13,733 nucleotides of DNA, taken from contig CAJKXZ010000019.1 in the NCBI GenBank assembly GCA_905203995.1, positions 1 to 13,733 on the forward strand. The letters are read 5' to 3'. This DNA comes from an uncultured Methanomassiliicoccus sp. Lineage in GTDB: Archaea; Thermoplasmatota; Thermoplasmata; Methanomassiliicoccales; Methanomassiliicoccaceae. The translations under genes and the position numbers were made by a program. Shown here piece by piece: positions 1 to 7,729 of this stretch (positions within the stretch are counted from its first letter, which is position 1; every line of letters starts with the position of its first letter). Below the pieces are notes generated by a model that ran no database searches, was not told the DNA's origin, and worked only from the letters and a program-made list of their open reading frames with translations.

Positions 1-76
1 TTTCAGTTTAATTATACATATTTATGAGAAATGTCTCAAAAAAAGTGTTGATATACGCCCGTAGTGATAGGGGTAA

Positions 77-102
77 CGCGCGTGCATGGGCAAAGACGCG
101 CG
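77..102 (+). promoter_or_regulatory. GC-rich hairpin next to the ribosome binding site
   Basis: CGCGCGT (77-83) and ACGCGCG (96-102) are perfect reverse complements around a 12-nt loop. The first arm also lies inside the self-palindrome ACGCGCGT (76-83). The hairpin ends exactly where the Shine-Dalgarno GGAGG (103-107) begins, 8 nt before the ATG at 116. In an otherwise AT-rich leader (TATA-like stretch around 9-20) this is a conspicuous dyad. It could be an operator for autoregulation of the small operon or an RNA fold controlling access to the ribosome binding site. The dyad is seen; the role is inferred. Confidence 0.5.
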
Positions 103-115
103 GGAGGAATAAAAA

Positions 116-460
116 ATGAAAAATGAGTGGATGACAAGAGTGTTGCTGCTGTTAATACTCAGCGGCTGGCAGAAATTTTGCGAACTGATGAAAGTATTAA
201 TTACTAAACGTGAAGAAAAAGAAGAGCTTGAACAAGGTGAGCTGGAAGTTGATGACACTGCGGATGTAGTTTCACTACAAACCTCCTGCATTGAAGCTTA
301 CAGTCAGCGTTACCACCAAAGTGATGATGAGGTTTATCAGCTTTTTGAGAACGAAGGAATGTTGAAAGTCATTGAAGAAGACTATGAAGAACTGCGAAGG
401 ATGAGCTGTGAACATCGGCTGTGGCTCATTGACGGTTACTTAAGGAGGAATGCGCAATGA
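116..460 (+). CDS. DUF3791-like small protein, possible antitoxin-type partner
   Basis: A 114-residue protein. Residues about 50-112 resemble the DUF3791 family: a Cys-Ile-Glu-x-Tyr helix (58-62), a Val-Tyr-x-Leu-Phe segment (73-77), a Tyr-Glu-Glu-Leu stretch and a C-terminal Trp-Leu-Ile-Asp-x-Tyr-Leu helix. Family members are usually near 70 residues, so the N-terminal 45 or so are an extension: a hydrophobic run (8-16) followed by a highly charged Lys/Glu segment. DUF3791 genes commonly sit beside DUF3990 ADP-ribosyltransferase-like genes in toxin-antitoxin-like pairs; that is family knowledge, the function here is inferred. The start at 116 is chosen because GGAGG lies 8 nt upstream; the internal ATG at 188 has no ribosome binding site and would remove the odd extension. 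It overlaps the next gene by ATGA, so the two are probably translationally coupled. Confidence 0.65.
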   Translation: MKNEWMTRVLLLLILSGWQKFCELMKVLITKREEKEELEQGELEVDDTADVVSLQTSCIEAYSQRYHQSDDEVYQLFENEGMLKVIEEDYEELRRMSCEHRLWLIDGYLRRNAQ

Positions 461-747
461 CCGCCGTTTGTGATTCACTAACGGATATTAAACAAGCAGA
501 TCTCGGTGATCGTGTCTGTAGGGTTAATTTCACACCGGCTTTTTACAATACGGAACTTGCAAAACCGGTGGTCCGTCTAGATGAATTAAAAATGACCGTC
601 GTGGAACGCCGTTTGAGAACGACTATCCACTCTGTCAGTTCTATAGGTAGATGGGATCAAAAAGATGCGGCAAAATGGCTGGCCGGCATTGAAAACGACA
701 AAAGTCTCAGAAGTTCGGAAATGATGACGCTGTGGAACACTACTTGA
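457..747 (+). CDS. Unrecognised 96-residue protein, coupled to the DUF3791-like gene
   Basis: Starts at the ATG of an ATGA overlap with the upstream stop; AAGGAGG at 441-447 is a good ribosome binding site 9 nt before the start. I do not recognise the family. It is soluble, mixed alpha/beta in composition, with basic patches (Val-Glu-Arg-Arg-Leu-Arg) and no signal peptide or membrane segment. The stretch Asn-Phe-Thr-Pro-Ala-Phe-Tyr-Asn-Thr-Glu-Leu (24-34) faintly recalls the Phe-Gly-x-Gly-Phe-Tyr-x-Thr motif of DUF3990, the usual partner of DUF3791, but the protein is well below the usual 150-200 residues and the rest does not match. It may be a degenerate toxin partner or an unrelated small protein. 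The other two frames through 747-840 carry no continuation. Confidence 0.5.
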   Translation: MTAVCDSLTDIKQADLGDRVCRVNFTPAFYNTELAKPVVRLDELKMTVVERRLRTTIHSVSSIGRWDQKDAAKWLAGIENDKSLRSSEMMTLWNTT

Positions 748-808
748 TATGCATGAGAACAAGAATGAAGGATTAGCGGTGGTCAAACCAAAATTTATTA
801 AGTTGTGT

Positions 809-856
809 AAAAAAAATAAAAAGGTTTACTGACATCAACGATGTCAGTTTATTTTG
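809..856. terminator. Bidirectional hairpin terminator between convergent genes
   Basis: CTGACATC (829-836) and GATGTCAG (840-847) form a perfect 8-bp stem with a 3-nt AAC loop. On the + strand it runs into TTTATTTT (848-855); on the - strand it is followed by two T tracts (complement of 809-824). It sits between the convergent 3' ends at 747 (+) and 859 (-), the expected place for a shared terminator. Archaeal termination depends mainly on the T tracts. Confidence 0.65.
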
Positions 857-858
857 TC

Positions 859-3800
859 TCACTGTTTCTTCTTCAGGAAGTAGTAGGCTAAAGCCACGAT
901 GATGAGAATGACAACAATTGCTGCTACGATGTAGTAGATTGTGTTGTCATTGTCCTCTTTTGCTGGCTTATCTGGATTGTCTGGTGTTACTGGTTCCTGA
1001 GCTTCGTAGGCGATGACGAACTTTGATAAGTGGTCTGTCTCGAATGATACTTGACCGTCTTTGTAAGTTCCTTTCATCTTTTCGACTGTACCGTCGTCTT
1101 TGAGATAGTAAACAACGAGGTTGTTGGGATCTTCGCCTGGCTGGAGTTCGTAGGGTATTGAGACGGTAATGGTTTTACCGTTGAAGCTCTTGATATACTC
1201 ACTGCCCGCGCGGATGTTGACGTCGTAGACCGGATTGTCACCGACAGTCTTCTTCTGCTCTTCATTGAGTTGATCTTTGGCGTCGACTACTTCGACAACG
1301 ATTGTTTCCGCGTTAGCGTTCTCAATGATGTCGTTTAAGACGTCTTTCTCGATGATGACTTCTCCTGCGGAAGTTGCTATTGAAACAGAGTTGACATTTT
1401 CGTTGTTTTCAATCTGTTTAGAAATTGTTTCTAAGTCAGAGACGGGAATAGTAACGGAAGTTACAGTTCCTTCGATGTTCTCTTTATCAACTAACGTTAC
1501 TGAATTAGAACCAGAAGTTACTGCTTCATGCACTAATTCTTCGGCTTTCTTTTCATCGACTTTGATTTCCGCGTTGCCTTTATCGTCAGGAATGATTGGT
1601 TCTTCCGGAACTACTGGTGGTGTCGGTGGCGTAATTGGTGTGCCGCTACCGCCTGTGTATCTCCATTTAGCATAAAGTGTCGTATCTGCAGTTACACCAG
1701 TTTCAACATTCCACTCTGTGGTTAGTGCTTCATCCAAATACCAAGCTACAAAGGAATGATTGCTGCGCGTTGGAACTGTTGGTTCAGTTACTGTCTGATC
1801 ATTAGCAACAAATGAACAAATTACTCCAGGGTTGGATGATGTATTGAAGTATCCACCGTTAGGATCGAAGATCACTAGATAATTACCCTCGCTGATTCCA
1901 ATGAAGAGATCGCCAATAGTTGTTGGAATGCTTCCAGATAAGGCAAGAATATTGTTAGTGAAAGTTACATCATCTGTGCCTGTTGCTTTGAGAACGTTGC
2001 CGTCATCATATTTTCCATCATTACTAAATCCATTTGCTTCACTATATTTCTTGATGAAAGTATTGTCTTTAATAGTGATGGCTGATTCAGATTTAATATC
2101 AAGCCTGATAGCACGTCCTTTATCGATAGTATCTTTGCATGCCCATTCAGTGATGACGTTGTCATCAATAGTAATGCTGCCAAAGTTACCAATCATGTAA
2201 ATGGCATTGTGCATAACAGAGTTTATCTGATTATCAGTGATGTATACGGCTCCAGCAGCAGTGGCACCATTTGATGTTATGGTTATGCCCATGAATTTAC
2301 CATTGGCGGCAAGATCAGTAGTGTCAAAATATGCATTTGTGATTTTATTTCCACTGATCGTAACAGTTCCTGTTGCAGAATCAACATGAATTGCTGCGGG
2401 ATGATGCATGTATGCACCTGTAAGACTAAAGTCCGTGTTTATGCCATTAAAGGTACAGTTTTCAATCGTAACATCCTTGGCATTATGGATGTAGAGACCT
2501 TTTGTTTTGAAGGATGTGTCTTTAACAGATACGTTACCAGTTGCTGATGTGAAGTTAAGCACTAAGCCATCGTCTCCAACAACAATCTTGCTGAGAATTA
2601 ATTTACCATTATTTGTTAAAGTAGCGCCTGAAAGATCTATAGATCCACCGTTGATTGTCCATTCTTTACCGGTGGCAATTGTGTAATTCTTAACAATGAT
2701 GTAAGAATTCTTATTAGTATTATCATGACTTGTGAATTCTTCACCATCTTTATATTCATGTCCACCAGCTACAATAAGTTTATCTGAATCTCTAAGTTCC
2801 AAACTAATGTTTGCCTCATCTAATCCAGTTCCCAGATAGATGTTGGTGATGTCTCCACCAGTAACTTTTAAAGTTGCAGTACCAGTAACTTTACCAGTAG
2901 TGCCACTTGAATTTTGTGAAGCTCCAACATAGAGATTGGTAATTGTTCCACCATTAACGGTAATGCTTGGATCCTTCAAAGAACCCCTGTTAACTGAGAA
3001 AACATTGGCTATAGTTCCACTGTTGATGGTGATCGTAGCTGTTGGATCGGTGGCTCCATTTGATCCGCCTGCGATGAGTTCGGTTATAGTGGCATTTCCT
3101 GAAACAGTGATTTCCGCATTATTCACCTTAGCATAACCCTGGCCACCACCCATCACATAATCAGCCTGACCGCCATTAATGTTGACAGTTGCTTTACCGT
3201 TGATGCTGATATATGGAGCATCATCTGTTCCGACAGACAGATTGCTAGAACTACATGCTCCACCACCCATGATGTATTGTGAGTAACCACCATTCATGGT
3301 TACAGTGGAGTTTTCAACGGTCGCGTAGATTAATCCACCGCCGTAGACTGCGTTGCTGATTTTGCCACCGTTGATGGTTATGTTAGAAGTTGTAACATTA
3401 CCGGGGGTAGCTGCTGCTTCACCGAAACCACCACCATAGACAGTAGAGATTTTTCCACCACCTATAGTGATATTAGAGGATTCGATAGAGACGTTCTTTT
3501 TTCCACCATAAATGGCATATTTTGATAGATCGAAATTATCAACGAATATTATATTGCCGTACATTATTTTTGAATTCTTTTCACCAACTGCAGAAATAGT
3601 TATCGCAGTACCATTGGCAAAGATTGAATTGTTATATTCTAGAGTTAATGGTACAGTCTCGCTAGAATTACGGTTTCCATTAATTAATACACTAGCCTGC
3701 TTGTTAGGTGTGGGTGGAACGTCAGTGATCTTACAATGTTCTTCATTATCTAATTTTACAGTACACTTATGAACTGGGATGTAGTCCGCATTAGCCTTGA

Positions 3801-4832
3801 ATTCACCCAAATCAGTATATGAATAACCACCGATATATAATTTGTAAACTGCATTAATCATTTCTGTATTTGTAACTGTCACACTAATGTCCGAATATGT
3901 ACCAGCTGCAGTTTGACCATAGCTACTCAGGTTGAATACGGCAATGCCCATTCCCCAAGGAGTTGGTCCACTCCCACCAGCAGCTCCATTAGTACCATCG
4001 CACTTTTTATCAGTAGAGCTTCCAAAGACATTGATAGTTGCATCAGATATAGTTGTAGTACCAGACCTGATATCAAATCCAGTCTTACCGGTGAATGTTC
4101 CGCCATTAACAGTTAACGAGGCTCCGCCGGGGAAGAAAACCGCAGCAGTGCTTGTTGAGGTGTATTGCCCACCGTTTAGAATTATCTTTGCGTCACAAGA
4201 ATTAGAAGTTTTGTCAGGAGTGGAACCATTAGTGGAAATTGCAGAGTTAACTGCTGAAACGGATGAATCAGTTACTATAAGATTTCCTTTAGAGAATACT
4301 ACAACTCCATAATCAGCACTCATAATGTTTACTTTATCAAGAGTTAAGGTCTGAGTTTGTGCGGATGAGGCAACAGTTGCCGAACCTACACGGATTGGAG
4401 ATTTTCCTCCTGCAGAGTCTACAGCCTTGTAGATGATGGTTCCATTGGTTATCTTTACATTTGCAGCATTATTTACAATCAATCTATTGCTATTATTATC
4501 ATCAATTGTATTGATTGTTAAAGTACGTCCACCAAGATCAAGAGTTGTTGGTGATCCTTCAGTGCCACCAGAAATGGTAATGGCATCGGAGAGATTGAGT
4601 GTTAAATTATTTTTCAAAAAGACACTGGTTCCTGCTGCCAGCTTATCTTTTAAAGCATTGGCAGTTGTTACTTCTTCTAAACCAGAGCTATTGACACCAG
4701 TACTCAATATGATTGAGTCGTCAGCGTCATTGCTGTACCCCCCCCCAGATCCATCTGGGCGAGAGGAACAAGCAGCATCAAAGCTGCCATGACGACAGCT
4801 AACGCTGTGATTAATTTAGCTTGCTTATTCAT
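859..4832 (-). CDS. Large beta-helix surface adhesin, out of frame at a poly-G tract
   Basis: Cell-surface adhesin-like protein, 1324 residues if the frame is repaired. The ATG at 4832 follows AAGGTGAG (4836-4843) and opens a signal peptide (MNKQAKLITALAVV, a hydrophobic core, then VPLAQMDLGG). A run of nine G then shifts the frame: as written, translation stops at 4704 after 42 residues. Ten (or seven) G would join it to the 1282-codon open frame that ends at 859. Without the upstream start the long frame has only a TTG at 4707 and no export signal. In repaired numbering: parallel beta-helix repeats to about 980, with GGxIxxVYGGG units at 452-674; an InlB B-type (Listeria-Bacteroides) repeat at 984-1057; a Pro-rich linker at 1058-1087; a Ser/Val-rich domain at 1088-1279 like those of gut Firmicutes surface proteins; and a membrane helix at 1297-1320 ending KKKQ. 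The product is probably displayed outside the cell. The frame break may be a phase switch, a sequencing error or a pseudogene. Confidence 0.85.
2812..3480 (-). repeat. Degenerate beta-helix coding repeats in the adhesin
   Basis: About eight successive units of 22-30 residues, each with a core of type I-T-(I/V)-N-G-G-x-I-(S/T)-x-(V/L)-Y-x-G-G. The first four keep a Gly-Gly-Gly end (for example KISTVYGGG, KISNAVYGGG); the later ones decay to VGASQ or LGTG. The regular Gly-Gly turns fit coils of a right-handed parallel beta-helix, a stalk or ligand-binding surface. The DNA is diverged between units, so these are old repeats rather than a recent expansion. Confidence 0.7.
4738..4746 (-). repeat. 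G9 homopolymer in the adhesin signal region (candidate phase-variation tract)
   Basis: Nine C on the + strand, hence nine G in the coding strand, directly after codon 28 of the signal peptide. Counting codons: with 9 G the frame closes at TGA 4706-4704 after 42 residues; with 8 G it closes after 34; with 10 G (or 7) the frame enters the 1282-codon adhesin body. Length change by slipped-strand replication would therefore switch the adhesin on or off. A homopolymer miscall gives the same picture. Confidence 0.75.
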
Positions 4833-4867
4833 TTGCTCACCTTATAATTTAATTAAGTTTGTTAAGA

Positions 4868-4964
4868 AGCAGCTTAAGAGAACAGAAACCGTTTAGCATT
4901 CATGTCTGTACCAGAGGCTGCTCAACTTAAGTATTACGAGGGAGAATTTTCGTAGACATATAAG
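4868..4964 (-). promoter_or_regulatory. Probable promoter and leader of the adhesin gene
   Basis: The 229 bases between tpiA and the adhesin hold no gene or tRNA that I can see. Read on the - strand, CTTATATG (4964-4957) is the best TATA-like box, which would place transcription start near 4935 and give a leader of about 100 nt. In that leader AGCAGC (4868-4873) pairs with GCTGCT (4917-4922), and both arms lie beside CTTAAG palindromes. The promoter is tentative; an AT-rich alternative at 4844-4856 is too near the ATG. Confidence 0.35.
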
Positions 4965-5061
4965 CTAGTGAGGATATTATTCCAAGCCGGGAGAATTAAA
5001 CAGCGTGATGCTCGATAGATTAAATGAGAAGTAAAAGAAAAAGAAAATTGTTGAATTAAAA

Positions 5062-5739
5062 TTAAAGATAGCGCACTAAATCGCGCAGGACGGCTTTGGG
5101 ATCAGCGGCCTTGACTACACCAGAAGCTAAGAGAACGCCGGCTGCGCCCAGTTCAATGGCTTTCGCCACATCTTTACCGGTTTTAACGCCGGCTCCGCAG
5201 AGCACCTGAATGTCAGCATCAATTTTCTGGACCGCTGCCACCGCTTCAGACACCACTTCCGGCCGCGCTTCCGTCACGGAAACATCGCCGCCGATCAGTT
5301 CCGGCGGTTCAACAGCAATAAAGTCAGGGGCTAAAGAAGCAGCCGCGGCGGAAGTAATCGCCGTGTCAGTACAGACGACCGTTGTCAGCTCAAGCGAGCG
5401 GCAAGCAGCCACCGCCGCCGCCAGATCAGCGAGGATCATGCGGTGCTCAGAATGATTGAGCAGACTGCCGGCAGCACCAGCAGCAGAGATCATTGACGGC
5501 GTCACCCAGCCGGTAGCCGAACCGGGTTTCTTAGCGTCCACATGCTGCGCTAAAACGGGCAGCGCGACCGCTGAAGAAATTAAAGATAGTTCCGGCAGCG
5601 GCGGGCAGACGGAGATCGCCACGCCCGACTCCTCAGCAACTTCCAGGCAGCTTTCGGCGAGTTTAAGGGCACGGCCGCCCTCGACCTCCGTATAGGCCTT
5701 AAAGTTGATGATGACGGCCGGTGTTTTCAGTTTACTCAA
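5062..5739 (-). CDS. tpiA: Triosephosphate isomerase, archaeal type
   Basis: Interconverts dihydroxyacetone phosphate and glyceraldehyde 3-phosphate in the cytosol. At 225 residues it has the short archaeal length (bacterial enzymes are near 250). Visible active-site residues are Asn12 and Lys14 (INFKAY), His96 in NHSEH, and Glu144 in AVEPPELIGG; CGAGVKTGKD (181-190) and the GVLLASG loop (201-207) match the phosphate-binding end. The start is a TTG at 5739 inside the last codons of fbp, an 8-nt overlap, with AAGGATGG about 6 nt upstream; no ATG or GTG lies upstream in frame. The coupling to fbp makes sense: TPI supplies the two triose phosphates which the aldolase/phosphatase condenses. Composition is clearly GC-richer than the flanking accessory genes. 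Confidence 0.95.
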   Translation of the reverse strand: MSKLKTPAVIINFKAYTEVEGGRALKLAESCLEVAEESGVAISVCPPLPELSLISSAVALPVLAQHVDAKKPGSATGWVTPSMISAAGAAGSLLNHSEHRMILADLAAAVAACRSLELTTVVCTDTAITSAAAASLAPDFIAVEPPELIGGDVSVTEARPEVVSEAVAAVQKIDADIQVLCGAGVKTGKDVAKAIELGAAGVLLASGVVKAADPKAVLRDLVRYL

Positions 5740-6874
5740 GCTTTTCCATCCTTTCCTTAAGTTTGCTCAGCACAGCGGGACGGGTGGTGTATTCCATTTC
5801 TTCAGGTCCCAGCACTGCCGGCATGAAGGGTCCGTGTCTGCGCATGTAGATCGAAGCTTTAACCGCGGTACGGCGGGCTTCGTCCCAGCAGCTGCCGGAG
5901 AAGTAGTCGATCGGCTCGTGGACCCCGACCGGGGAAGAGGGATCTTCCAGACCCTGGAATTTACCGTTGCTGATGTGCATACCGAGCGCGCAGATTCGCG
6001 GCGGGCCGTCAAAGAAGACGGGATCAGAATCAGCGACGGAACAGGGATACCAGGCACCATAGTGTGAACCGCGCATCCAGCCAGCGACCAAGGAGGGGAA
6101 CATGTAAGGCTGTAAGACTTCACCGACTGCCGGTAAGCCGGACTGCGTACGGCAGATGCAGACAGGATCGTCCTTACCGACATATTTGCCGGCAGAAATG
6201 TTCAGTTTCTCAGTAGAAACAACTGCGCCGATACCGATATCATCGGATTTGCTCCAGATGCGTTTGATCGCATATCTGGTGGTGTCACCAAGGAGCGTAA
6301 GAATGTCATAGGTCTCTTCCGGAGTCGACATAATGACTTTCTTGGAATCAATAACATCAACAATTTCGAATTTGAAACCCTCGTGGGCCCGTGGATCAAT
6401 TACCAGACCAGTGGTCGTGAAAGGATCCATGTAGGTCTTGCAGAGGGGCAGTGAATAAGAAGAAGGCTCAGTCTTGTCAGCCATGAAGAAGACAAGGGGT
6501 TCAGCACCGCGCTCTTTGAATTCCATCTCGGCAGCGCCGGGACCGGCTCCGCGGATGTTACCAGAGAAAGCGTCGGTCAGTAAATCCTGGCCGGCAGCGT
6601 AGAGCTTCATTTCTTTAGCGACTTTGGTGGCCGCCATGAACGCTTCCCAGCAGAGGCCGTGGACATCTTTGCTGTTCTCCCCACGGGTGTGGGCCAGATA
6701 CAAGTTAATGTCGTCACCGACTCTGGTTACATAAAAATCATCAACAATTCCTGCGCGGACACCGTCTTGCAGACGCTCAACGCATTTCTGCATCATTAAT
6801 GGATGAGGACGGGCGTGTCCTCCTACCGATCCAACATCCGCCTTAATAACTGATACTGTGACTCTGTCTGACAT
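5732..6874 (-). CDS. fbp: Bifunctional fructose-1,6-bisphosphate aldolase/phosphatase
   Basis: Condenses dihydroxyacetone phosphate with glyceraldehyde 3-phosphate and then removes the 1-phosphate, giving fructose 6-phosphate irreversibly in gluconeogenesis. The 380 residues match the full length of the archaeal FBPA/P family. Metal and phosphate ligands are visible: Asp13 and His20 (KADVGSVGGH), Asp54-Asp55 (VGDD), Gln96 (YAAGQDLL), Asp133 (MADKTEP). The catalytic pair is Tyr231 and Lys234 in AGKYVGKDDP, the lysine that forms the Schiff base. WMRGSHYG and YMRRHGPFMP are further family signatures. The ATG at 6874 follows GGGGAT and a TATA box about 50 nt upstream. It is the first gene of a two-gene operon with tpiA. 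Such an enzyme points to an autotrophic or acetate-assimilating archaeon that makes sugars from trioses. Confidence 0.96.
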   Translation of the reverse strand: MSDRVTVSVIKADVGSVGGHARPHPLMMQKCVERLQDGVRAGIVDDFYVTRVGDDINLYLAHTRGENSKDVHGLCWEAFMAATKVAKEMKLYAAGQDLLTDAFSGNIRGAGPGAAEMEFKERGAEPLVFFMADKTEPSSYSLPLCKTYMDPFTTTGLVIDPRAHEGFKFEIVDVIDSKKVIMSTPEETYDILTLLGDTTRYAIKRIWSKSDDIGIGAVVSTEKLNISAGKYVGKDDPVCICRTQSGLPAVGEVLQPYMFPSLVAGWMRGSHYGAWYPCSVADSDPVFFDGPPRICALGMHISNGKFQGLEDPSSPVGVHEPIDYFSGSCWDEARRTAVKASIYMRRHGPFMPAVLGPEEMEYTTRPAVLSKLKERMEKLE

Positions 6875-6921
6875 TTGTAATCCCCAATAGTCTAAAGCTG
6901 TTTACGTGTGATATTCCATAT

Positions 6922-6936
6922 GTTATAAATATTTAC
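6922..6936 (-). promoter_or_regulatory. TATA/BRE promoter of fbp-tpiA
   Basis: On the - strand AGTAAATATTTATAAC reads as an A-rich BRE followed by the TATA box TTTATAAC. Transcription would begin near 6899, leaving a leader of about 24 nt that contains GGGGAT before the ATG at 6874. Confidence 0.55.
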
Positions 6937-6938
6937 TA

Positions 6939-6979
6939 CGGAAAGAGCGCCCCTTTCCCCACGAGAAGGAGGCTTTCCG
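6939..6979 (-). terminator. Inverted repeat between ferredoxin and fbp
   Basis: CGGAAAG (6939-6945) and CTTTCCG (6973-6979) form a 7-bp stem around a C/G-rich 27-nt loop that can fold further (CCTT with AAGG). It lies just after the ferredoxin stop at 6997 and upstream of the fbp promoter, so a terminator for the ferredoxin transcript is the likely use. No strong T tract follows, hence the modest confidence. Confidence 0.35.
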
Positions 6980-6996
6980 CATAAAATGCACTACCC

Positions 6997-7221
6997 TTAC
7001 TTCTGAATTACGATGACATCGACAGGGCAGGCTTCCGCTGCTTTAGCAGCGCAATCAAACATGTTGTCCGGAACTTCGCCGGCTTCAGGGCCGGATGTGC
7101 GGTACTTCTCGGAAATGTTAGAGGTACCATCATCGGTCTGCACGAAGATGTCAGAACATTCTTCTTCGTAACATCTTCCGCACTGAATACAGCCTTCTAG
7201 ATCAATCTCTACTTTGACCAT
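6997..7221 (-). CDS. Small [4Fe-4S] ferredoxin
   Basis: Cytosolic low-potential electron carrier of 74 residues. It binds one cubane cluster through Cys11, Cys14, Cys17 (CIQCGRC) and Cys65 followed by proline (EACPVD). Two further cysteines, Cys22 and Cys57, fall where Pyrococcus/Thermotoga-type monocluster ferredoxins carry their disulfide, so a disulfide or remnant of a second cluster site is likely. The protein is acidic, as usual. The ATG at 7221 is preferred: the longer open frame back to a TTG at 7290 adds 23 residues no ferredoxin has. No clear Shine-Dalgarno precedes the ATG, and the upstream leader is structured. It stands alone between fbp and the repeat-bounded segment; its redox partner is not in the window. 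Confidence 0.92.
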   Translation of the reverse strand: MVKVEIDLEGCIQCGRCYEEECSDIFVQTDDGTSNISEKYRTSGPEAGEVPDNMFDCAAKAAEACPVDVIVIQK

Positions 7222-7258
7222 GGGAGTTACTTGGCAGCTTCGGGCAAATAGACTTTGC

Positions 7259-7345
7259 GGAGCGAAAAATGCTCCTGACCGGTCCGGCAAGACACTAACG
7301 CAAGTTTTGTGTTCGACTTGCTTATTTTTAAACGTAAAATTTTAC
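7259..7345 (-). promoter_or_regulatory. Ferredoxin leader: hairpin, TATA-like box and 12-bp palindrome
   Basis: Read upstream from the ferredoxin start: GGAGC (7259-7263) pairs with GCTCC (7271-7275), beside the palindrome GACCGGTC. Further up, GTTTAAAAATAA (complement of 7323-7334) is a TATA-like box, followed by the perfect 12-bp palindrome GTAAAATTTTAC (7334-7345). A palindrome touching the upstream edge of a TATA box is a typical place for an operator. Regulation is inferred only. Confidence 0.4.
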
Positions 7346-7370
7346 AGGCGGTCGCGGTGCGGTTCTTTCT

Positions 7371-7430
7371 ACTTTTTTCTACTTTTTTCTACCATAATCG
7401 TTTTGGACGAATGTTGTAAAGTGATGTGGC
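7371..7430 (+). repeat. 60-bp direct repeat, copy A
   Basis: Two units of ACTTTTTTCT (7371-7380, 7381-7390) followed by ACCATAATCG, TTTTGGACGA and a G/T-rich tail ending GTGATGTGGC. It matches copy B at 10678-10737 at 59 of 60 positions, with one A/G difference (7419), same orientation, 3307 bp apart. A TCGT-N5-ACGA dyad lies in the middle. Sequence on both sides is unrelated, so the repeat has sharp edges. It is about 150 bp upstream of the ferredoxin start. Confidence 0.85.
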
Positions 7431-7438
7431 CGCATCAA

Positions 7439-7466
7439 AACAAGCTCATTGATTTTTGAGCTCGTT
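7439..7466 (-). terminator. Hairpin beside repeat A
   Basis: AACAAGCTCA (7439-7448) pairs with TGAGCTCGTT (7457-7466) over an 8-nt loop, 9 of 10 positions matched. On the - strand it is followed by TTTTG. It could terminate the transcript of the gene ending at 7730, though it is 260 nt further on. Confidence 0.3.
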
Positions 7467-7729
7467 ATCATTGTACTTCTGTTCACATTGTGAATGTTGA
7501 CCATATGTGGAGATAGTTTTTGAAGAAATTAGCAGCAAACATGATCAATGTACATTACATATACTGGAGAAAAAATAATGAGAAAGTTTGCTGATAAGTT
7601 AACAGCTCCAGATATCAGGAAACATTCTCAACTGTTCTGACTTTTACAATACAGACTTCAGTCACCTCTTAGACTTTAGATCAGACTAGGCAAATGTCAG
7701 ACATATTTGCGAAGATGATTGAGGACAAC

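Larger units (their letters stand above)
7222..7729. other. 508-base gap with leader, repeat and gene remnants
   Basis: No full gene lies here. It holds the ferredoxin leader, the 60-bp repeat copy A, a hairpin, and from about 7560 short + strand coding-like pieces. ATG 7578 follows GGAG (8 nt spacing) but stops after 20 residues (MRKFADKLTAPDIRKHSQLF). A second frame from ATG 7694 (MSDIFAKMIEDN...) gives 44 residues but overlaps the end of the gene on the other strand. The pieces look like an eroded gene in several frames, yet are too short to identify. No tRNA or CRISPR was seen. Confidence 0.35.

Noticed and set aside
1277..4312. Several + strand open frames of 60-130 codons opposite the adhesin gene
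   Set aside because: They are low-complexity shadows of the beta-helix coding strand (rich in Pro/Val/Ser), without ribosome binding sites, and broken into pieces.
4707..4709. TTG at 4707 as the true adhesin start
   Set aside because: It lacks a ribosome binding site and would give a surface protein with no signal peptide, while a complete signal peptide lies directly upstream in another frame.
4433..4792. 119-codon + strand frame over the start of the adhesin
   Set aside because: Shadow of the adhesin signal and N-terminal region; no ribosome binding site and no recognisable motif.
4843..5061. tRNA or other structured RNA gene in the gap between tpiA and the adhesin
   Set aside because: No cloverleaf-like set of stems, no TTCGA-type loop and no acceptor stem could be assembled; only one weak 6-bp pairing was found.
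5705..6183. Open frames inside fbp and tpiA on both strands
   Set aside because: They overlap strongly conserved enzyme sequence with all catalytic residues in the chosen frame.
7222..7290. N-terminal extension of the ferredoxin from the TTG at 7290
   Set aside because: It adds 23 residues rich in Arg/Ser/Phe unlike any ferredoxin, and it covers the leader hairpin and palindrome.
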